Part shown: piece by piece, positions 57,980 through 64,000 of the stretch
Numbering within the stretch: position 1 is the stretch's first letter
Layout of the letters: the number at the start of each line of letters is the position of its first letter
Assembly: GCA_023052935.1 (NCBI GenBank)
Contig: CM041292.1
Coordinates: forward strand, 132,756,951-132,820,950
Length of the DNA stretch: 64,000 bases
From: Piezodorus guildinii
Lineage: Eukaryota > Arthropoda > Insecta > Hemiptera > Pentatomidae
Direction: 5' to 3'
The notes under the pieces: model-generated
Seen by the model: only the letters and a program-made list of their open reading frames with translations
What the model was told of the DNA's origin: nothing
Database searches by the model: none
Made by a program: the position numbers and the translations under genes

Positions 57980-58285
57980 ATTTTTAATAATGAGAACTGA
58001 TATACACTTGTAAAAACGGTTAGAAAGTAAGATTTTAGAAAAAAAAATATTATTTTTTATACTGAAAGCTATAAAAGGTAATAGAAAGTTACGAAAAGCG
58101 GATAAAACTTAAGTGATAGCAGATAATAATATAATAGATTATTTAACGAAACACATTTATCTATCGAAATTCAATGTAATTGTAATATTTTTTTAGTTCT
58201 AAATTTATTTCAGTATTCTTAATTTGATTTTAAAAACGGAGATAAGTAAAAGTCGTGGATTAAGCGCACCATTTTTTTTTTAATT
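57980..58285 (+). repeat. Family R distal fragment
   Basis: ATACACTTGTAAAAACGGTT, AAAGTAAGATTTTAGAAAAA and TAATATAATAGATTATTTAA are distal R blocks. It ends AAAACGGAGATAAGTAAAAG, TCGTGGATTAAGCGCACC. It lies head-to-tail after the previous copy. Confidence 0.7.
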
Positions 58286-58849
58286 TAAATATATTTGATA
58301 TAAGGATGAAAAAATCAGCCTGAATCATATGTACAATTGCTATATCCCCCTCCCCTCCCCCCATTTTTTTGTTTTATTATAATGATTATTGTCGGTGACA
58401 CTTCAGAATTTGTAACTTTATTTTAATAAGTAAATCTTAAACAGGAAGTTTATTAATTATAGCTAATGGGTTTTCCATTGATTCCTTGCTATACAATGCG
58501 CCAGATTATGCTATTACATTTCCGATAATATGTTATTAATATTATTTATACCAAGAATTTCGGTCAATATAATTTTATAATTCAGTTTAATTTAATAATT
58601 AAATTAGTTTAATAATTAAATTAATAATTACATTAATAATAAGTTATTATAGATGCAATAATTGTTGTGATTCATTGGAAATAATGAAAAAAATATTTAA
58701 TGGAAAACGAATAATTTTCTCGGTAATTAGAGTTTCGGATTTAGCAGATTCAGATAAATATTATTTTATACTATTCATATCGTAATATGTTACTTACGGG
58801 TGGAACAAAATTGAAAAAAAACAAATTCGAAGCGAAGTAAAGCATAATT
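58286..58849. other. AT-rich unassigned stretch
   Basis: Repeated TTTAATAATTAAATTA-like text at 58588-58635. No gene. Confidence 0.4.
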
Positions 58850-59110
58850 ATTGTAAGCAAATTTTCGCAGGAGGAGATTTAAAACATGGACCCCATTAGG
58901 CGCAGGTTCTTCCAGGCTGCGGCTGAGGCTGTTAGGAATTGCCTTCGCTATTAGCCGAGCCCGGGGGAAATGAGCCGGCAATGCAAAAGACAGAAAGAAT
59001 AATGAAAGTTGAGAAGGGCAGTCGGATTTGGCCTGATGAAAACGGAGAAGACACTGTAAGTGAACGCTAGAGATTGATGTTGCCTGATGAGTTAGGGATT
59101 TGCACAAACC
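58850..59110. other. GC-richer island, possible conserved non-coding element
   Basis: The block (GGCTGCGGCTGAGGCTGTTA, CCGAGCCCGGGGGAAATGAG) is covered by a 112-codon minus-strand frame (58790-59128) with no recognised domain. It contrasts sharply with its flanks. A coding exon is possible but unsupported. Confidence 0.35.
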
Positions 59111-59309
59111 AAAGGTTAACAGGTACAAATTACAGTTTACACAGAATCCATTTCTCTTCTTATTAAAAAGTTATTCTAATATAGGGAGTTCAAAACATCG
59201 GTACAGTAACTGGAAGACAAATCGGTTCTATAGAAATAGGAACTAACACAGTGCATGAAGGCTGGAAAGGTTTTTTTTTTTAAAACATTATCTTCTCTCT
59301 ATGTATAAA

Positions 59310-59650
59310 ATAATGTCGCGATTCTTGTTTCTACAAACTCCTAAGCCGGATACGGTTTGGACTATCATTTAGTGAAGTGGATCTTTCAAGAAAAAAAAAA
59401 AAAAAAAATCGCGGACCTCTTTATCCAATCACTTTAATACAAGGCCCACCAAATTTTGTATATACATATATTTGCTCTAAAGTGAACCAAAGCCAGACGC
59501 TGAGTTTTAGGAATAAGAAGGTAGACTTAGATTGGACTAAACCGTATCACGTACATTTCATGCGAGATACCATTGCTACTGAAACTGAGTATGCCTAAAA
59601 TAGTCAAGTAGGAGAAATAGAAATGAAAAAGGAACTCGAGTTTACTTTAA
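59310..59650 (+). repeat. Dispersed repeat, copy 1 (hAT-like MITE remnant)
   Basis: GTCGCGATTCTTG, CTATCATTTAGTGAAGTGG, TCGCGGACCTCTTTATCCAA and CCGTATCACGTACATTTCAT are repeated in the same order at 61800-62215. The copy lacks the internal inverted partner seen in copy 2. The 73-codon frame at 59377-59598 is part of this repeat and is not conserved in copy 2. Confidence 0.8.
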
Positions 59651-60409
59651 GAAATAAAACTAATATAACATACCAGAAATAAAACTTATCCAAGTACTCA
59701 TTAAAAAATCAAATATTATTCTAAAGCGAATTTACAATTGCCATTTAAGCTCATTATTTTCGAAATCTATGAAGATTACCAATTTTATGCATGTGATTTA
59801 TGTGACTTGTTATTGAACTCATTTTAAATTGAAGCTTTTATATTACCTAAAATTTTAAAAGCGTCTGTGCTAAGCAGGTGTGATTATAACTATTACTTAT
59901 TACTACTATCCAAGGATTTAAAAATAATTTACCTTAAGGTAATTTAAATTCTATATAGATAATATACTGTTTGAATGCGCAAAATTTTAGAAAAGTTAAT
60001 ATGCAAGAAAATAAACCGTGCAAGTTAATAGAAAGTTTTTTTAAGGCGACAACTTTATTACCATGTCATCTTATCTAAGGAACGTATGACACCAAGGTAA
60101 ATTCGTCAAACAGTACAATCTTATAAATAAATGACACTACACTCTAAAAGCACCCGAATCCAGGGCGAAGCAGGAACGGGTCACTAGCATTTAGATAAGC
60201 AGATAGAAATATTTCTTCTGTAGTTTGACTTAAATTGATGAACGTTTTCAATGAAAAATTCCAGGATGAAATTCAAGCTCTAGCATTATCATAGTTTTTT
60301 AAATAATTATTATTGAAATCAACATTATTATTAACTAGGAGAGTAACCAGTATTATAAAAAAAACGATGACATAATAAACAATAAATATGAAATGAAACT
60401 GGATTGTCG
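59651..60409. other. AT-rich stretch, possible family R trace at about 59930-60080
   Basis: ATAATATACTGTTTGAATG and AAATTTTAGAAAAGTTAATA faintly resemble the R distal block. No gene. Confidence 0.35.
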
Positions 60410-60700
60410 GTACACTAAAAAAATTCTAAATCAGAAGGATTGAAGCAAGTAAGTTGAAGTGAAAATGGAGTTTGTCATAGAGGGAAAGGTAAACATTATG
60501 GCAAAATCGGCAACATATGGAATATTACGGAATTTATAAAGAATTTTGAATTAGAGAGGAATCCGGTGGTTTAGGGGAGCTCCAGAATTCAGTTTCGTAA
60601 GTACATAATGGCCTCATAGTCATGTAAATGAGCCTTTTGTAGTTAATTGGAAGGTTAGAGCGTTTGTATAGTAAGTGTTTAAGTAGCGATAACCTTAGTA
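60410..60700 (-). pseudogene. Strongly decayed jockey-like 3' fragment
   Basis: The plus strand shows ATGGAGTTTGTCATAGAGGG, GCAAAATCGGCAACATATGG, ATCCGGTGGTTTAGGGGAGC, TGAGCCTTTTGTAGTTAATT and TAGTAAGTGTTTAAGTAG. These line up with 33350-33640 on the minus strand (RT thumb). Many indels; no open frame. Confidence 0.75.
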
Positions 60701-61560
60701 TATCCCATAAATAGAATATTTACGATTACTTTAAACATAAAATATATTATGGAGTTGCTTATTCGTTAAGGTGAAAAATTAAAAAAAAATTGTTTGCTAA
60801 GCTTAAAAGGAACTGATTAATATCTGGTAGTCAGTTTGTCACTGCATAATGTTCTTATCTTTAAAATTAATCACCAGCTACCTTATTCTATCATCTTCTA
60901 CTTCAATCATTCCTGTTAAATAAATTTTTTGGTTTGTTCGATGTTAGAGAAAAAAAAAAAACATTTCTTATTTTATTAGTATAATTGAATTATTAGTATA
61001 CTCCTCAATTTAATCTTGAGTTGATAGTCGCCACCCAAATCTAACAACCAACAAGAATTTTGAAATCAACATCTGTGATAAAAACATCAGATATGAATCG
61101 GGCCATTCGGGAAACCCTCGATGAGCAGGTATAAGAACTAATAACAGGCAGTGGATGTTGAGGTCAGGTATCACTGGCTTATGAAATATTAAACAAAAAC
61201 CCCCCCCTCACCGAATTTTTATCGGATCAGAGCATCCTCTTGTTCATTGTGCTACCTGAGATACCGATAGTTGGGAGCAGCTGAACATCGGTTACCCAAC
61301 TTCTGATCAAGATTACACGTGTAACAGTTCGACCTTCACATAAAAACGCTTACATAATAGTCCTACAGCATAAAACTTTGTCCGTGAACTAAAATTGTAC
61401 TGAGCATTTAACTTTCAATGTTTCAAATCACGCATTTTATTTTGTACCAATCATTATCTGCTTTTGATCCTGATCGAATTCATGGCATTATGTGATACAA
61501 AATTTCTTCGAACAATTAGTTCATTAAATTGTTTATATTTATCATAAAAATCATGTTTTA
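60701..61560. other. Unassigned stretch, GC-richer at about 61080-61320
   Basis: The part 61195-61320 includes AGAGCATCCTCTTGTTCATT, which on the minus strand resembles part of a tRNA-like arm. This is too weak to call. No gene. Confidence 0.35.
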
Positions 61561-61798
61561 GGGATCACCTGTGGTGAAGAGGCTAGCATCACAGCCTTTT
61601 ACGCCCAAGGTAGCGTGTTTAATACTAGCAGATGTCCCTAGGATTTTTCAATGAGGATAAAAATCCTTTATTATGTCGTCCTTCGAAGGTATTGTATCAT
61701 AATTAGGTTAACATGATTCTGAAAAAATTAGGGGGCCCCAGTGTCATCGCCCGATTAGCCACAGTAAAATAAAGTGACGTAAAATAAATAAACAAACA
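61561..61798 (+). mobile_element. Possible tRNA-related SINE (SINE-C)
   Basis: GTGGTGAAGAGGCTAGCATC resembles a box A region, and GCGTGTTTAATACTAGC lies where box B would be but is degenerate. The 3' end CGATTAGCCACAGTAAAATA with a (AAATAAACAAAC) tail recurs at 62405-62495 (CAATCAGCCACAGTAACATG, AAATAAATAAACAAAC). No target-site duplication was found. Confidence 0.5.
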
Positions 61799-61799
61799 A

Positions 61800-62215
61800 A
61801 GTCGCGGTTCTTGGTTTTTGCGAATTCCTACACCGAATAAGGTTTTAGCTATCATTTAGGGCAGTGGTTTTCAACAATAATTTTTCGCGGACCCCTTTAT
61901 CCAATTACTTTGATACAAGGATCCTGTAAATTAAATATATTATATATATAAATATATATATATACATATTAAAGTTTTGGGGGTCTTATATTAAAGTGAT
62001 TGGATGTAGGGGTCCGTGTATATATGCTAATGCCCTAAGGTGAGCTAAAGCCAGGCGTCGAGTTTAAGAAATATGGAAGGTAGACTTAAAATAAGCTAAA
62101 CCGTATCACGTACATTTCATGAGAGATAACACTGCTACTAATACTACGTATGACTGGAATAGTCAAGTACGGGAATTAGAGATGAAAAAAGGACTAGACT
62201 TATAAGGAGTTTTAT
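61800..62215 (+). repeat. Dispersed repeat, copy 2, containing hAT-like inverted repeat
   Basis: It aligns with 59310-59650. It contains GCAGTGGTTTTCAAC (61861), similar to the CAGTGGTTCTCAACC terminus typical of hAT MITEs. An internal inverted pair, CGCGGACCCCTTTATCCAAT (61889) and ATTGGATGTAGGGGTCCGTG (61998-62017), flanks a TA-rich loop. No transposase. Confidence 0.7.
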
Positions 62216-63229
62216 TTAATGGGCAAAATATTGAATTACTGAAATTTATTACTACTATTACTAACATTTAAAACTAAAACAAGATCAAGTTTTTATTCAA
62301 TAACCAAAAAAAATATTTTTCTTATCTTAACGGATTTACATCTTTACATTAAACTTATTATTTTCAAAATGTTATTAAATTACCAATTTTTATGATTATC
62401 ATGGTTCGGAAAAATTTGGGACACCCAGTTCAGCATCGTCCAATCAGCCACAGTAACATGAACTGATGTTAAATAAATAAACAAACAAATAAACATGTTT
62501 TTTTATTCGAAAATTTACATAACTATAAAATATTTTGAATAGACTTAAAGTTTTTTTTTTCTTTTTGCTCAGTTGCATATATATAAAAGTAATAATTTTT
62601 TTTCAATTATTTATTACCAATGATGGATTAAAATTACTATTACACATTGGAAGTAAAATATAAGAACTGTTTTAAATTTAGGAAGGCATTTTATGAATTA
62701 TAGTCTTTCCATTTAAACAACCTAAAAACATGAATACTTTTTTATAATTCTTAAATGCTTTTAAGAATGCCAAAATTCCACAAAAATTAAAACATTAACT
62801 AATAATTATTGAAGATTCATTCTTATCATATGTAAAACTATCTTCGACTGGAAAACAAATATATTATTACTGTAAGAACGAGTCCCTTAGTCAGGTAATT
62901 AAACATACTCAAAAATTATTATGACAATATCAATAAAAATAAATTAAAAAAGGAAAAAGGAAGGAAGGAGGAATGCTCACGGAAAAAGGAAATATATTAC
63001 ATTTTTCGGTATGACCTTTGAACTGTATTCTGTAAAATATTAATTTCTAGTTACAACATAATAATCCCCTTTCACTTCAGTTTTAATAAAACGCAATTTT
63101 AATGTCACTATGTAGTAAAAGTAACTCTCAAATAAATCTAATGTTTTTATTCCTTGGGTGAAACAAGAGGATGATAAAAAAAAAAACAAAAAAAAAAACT
63201 GAATATCACTCAAAGGACCGTGCTCATGA
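62216..63229. other. AT-rich stretch with SINE-C 3' end at 62405-62495
   Basis: Apart from the SINE-C-like tail (GTTCAGCATCGTCCAATCAG to AAATAAATAAACAAAC), no feature is supported. Confidence 0.45.
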
Positions 63230-63560
63230 TCCTTCCAAATGACACTCAACTGTCCCATAATTTTTTCCCACTAACCAGCCCCGGGGGAACGGTCGGCTGC
63301 CCAATATCCAGGGGACGAATTAAATTAATTGCGGCCTAAGAAATGTTTGCCCATGACTGGCTAATAGCCTCAGAAGAAGATGACATTATAATGACTCCCG
63401 GATCTCCCGAGCCGCAGCTCAAGCCCTACCCTATTGGAACTGCCCACTAATTAAATACATTTATTTTCCCAGTCGTTTAGAAACCTTTGCATTTCAAATT
63501 ACTTACATTTGACTAGATTGAATCTCCCATAAAGTAGCCATGATTAGTGAAACAAATTAA
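63230..63560. other. GC-richer island, possible conserved non-coding element
   Basis: This is a well-defined block. AACCAGCCCCGGGGGAACGG, CGAATTAAATTAATTGCGGC, ATGACTCCCGGATCTCCCGA and CCACTAATTAAAT combine GC-rich words with homeodomain-type TAATTA and AATTAATT words. No open frame. It is among the better candidates here for regulatory DNA. Confidence 0.4.
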
Positions 63561-64000
63561 CGGACTGATTGCTTCGAATTATGATGAGCTATGGTAGGAC
63601 TATTTACCCCTCTTCCTAGTTGTTTCAAAAATAAATTTACAAATTTCCCATATTAAAAGTTCATTAAAATTATAATACTTTTATCGACAACATTAGCCTT
63701 TTTTTACAAATATATTTATTACAATTCACAACTGTATTTATTTTAATTTTATGTTTTAATTTTTTTCTTAAACTTCTTTATTTAAATCAAATTACAGACA
63801 GTTTTTACAGTGCAAATAGAAGTCAAAATCCCACTAAGGCAAGCCTTTGTTTGGGAAAGGAGTTCACTTGCGTCAATTCAATAGAAGTACAATAACTAAC
63901 AGTAACACAGTACACAGTAAGAAACAATATAAAACTTAAATAATACAAATTTATCAATTATAAAGAAACGGTAAATAGCACACAATAAGACACAGTAATT
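63561..64000. other. AT-rich end of window with possible jockey tail at about 63703-63745
   Basis: ATATTTATTACAATTCACAACTGTA-like text (63710-63736) matches the tail-proximal motif of the 181, 33107 and 53285 jockey fragments on the minus strand. The following 250 bp do not match and look like another repeat or 3'UTR that runs off the window. Tentative. Confidence 0.35.

Noticed and set aside
58790..59128. 112-residue minus-strand gene
   Set aside because: No domain; the frame spans a GC-richer island where stops are rarer.

Overview
The window reads as non-coding nuclear DNA from an animal, most likely an arthropod and probably an insect. It is strongly AT-rich, has no bacterial-style gene packing, and shows no recognisable host exon or functional RNA gene. 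It is filled with non-LTR retrotransposon remains of several clades (jockey-like, zf-RVT/RNase H-bearing, RTE-like, CR1/L2-like), tRNA-derived SINEs, inverted-repeat elements and long (TA)n tracts. The jockey proteins resemble those common in insect genomes. I cannot name the species.

Layout. 1-9.7 kb: jockey 3' fragments (181-785, 2519-3194), a SINE (about 1250-1410), a zf-RVT retroelement tail (3678-3975) and several copies of a dispersed repeat called here family R. 9.7-16 kb: a complete R copy, a second zf-RVT tail, an RTE tail nested in another R copy, microsatellites, and a 1.6-kb inverted repeat (14092-15680). 16-24 kb: mostly unique AT-rich sequence with short GC-richer islands, a CR1/L2-like tail and local duplications. 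24055-29030: the centrepiece, an essentially full-length jockey-clade element on the minus strand. It has a 9-bp target-site duplication, a 5'UTR, an ORF1 with PRE_C2HC and zinc knuckles, and an ORF2 with endonuclease and reverse transcriptase. I find one frameshift and two in-frame stops. 29-40 kb: more jockey fragments (one with a perfect 12-bp target-site duplication), a full R copy, foldback pieces and a decayed 2-kb jockey copy. 40-52 kb: GC-richer islands, a near-perfect 147-bp-arm palindrome (45101-45410), and a foldback with about 100-bp arms (51866-52486). 53-64 kb: a jockey fragment, a tRNA-SINE with target-site duplication, a head-to-tail cluster of R copies with nested insertions, a duplicated hAT-like inverted repeat, and two further islands.

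How the parts relate. The only coherent gene set is the jockey element: ORF1 stop and ORF2 start abut (TAA-ATG), which suggests coupled translation. Among 15 oriented LINE fragments, 13 lie on the minus strand. That would fit a long intron or flank of a host gene transcribed on the plus strand, which is inference. The least expected signal is a recurring GAAACGT core preceded by a short hairpin, and sometimes by CTGAnGA, in about ten otherwise different repeats. It resembles the hammerhead-ribozyme core known from Penelope-like elements and related retroposons.
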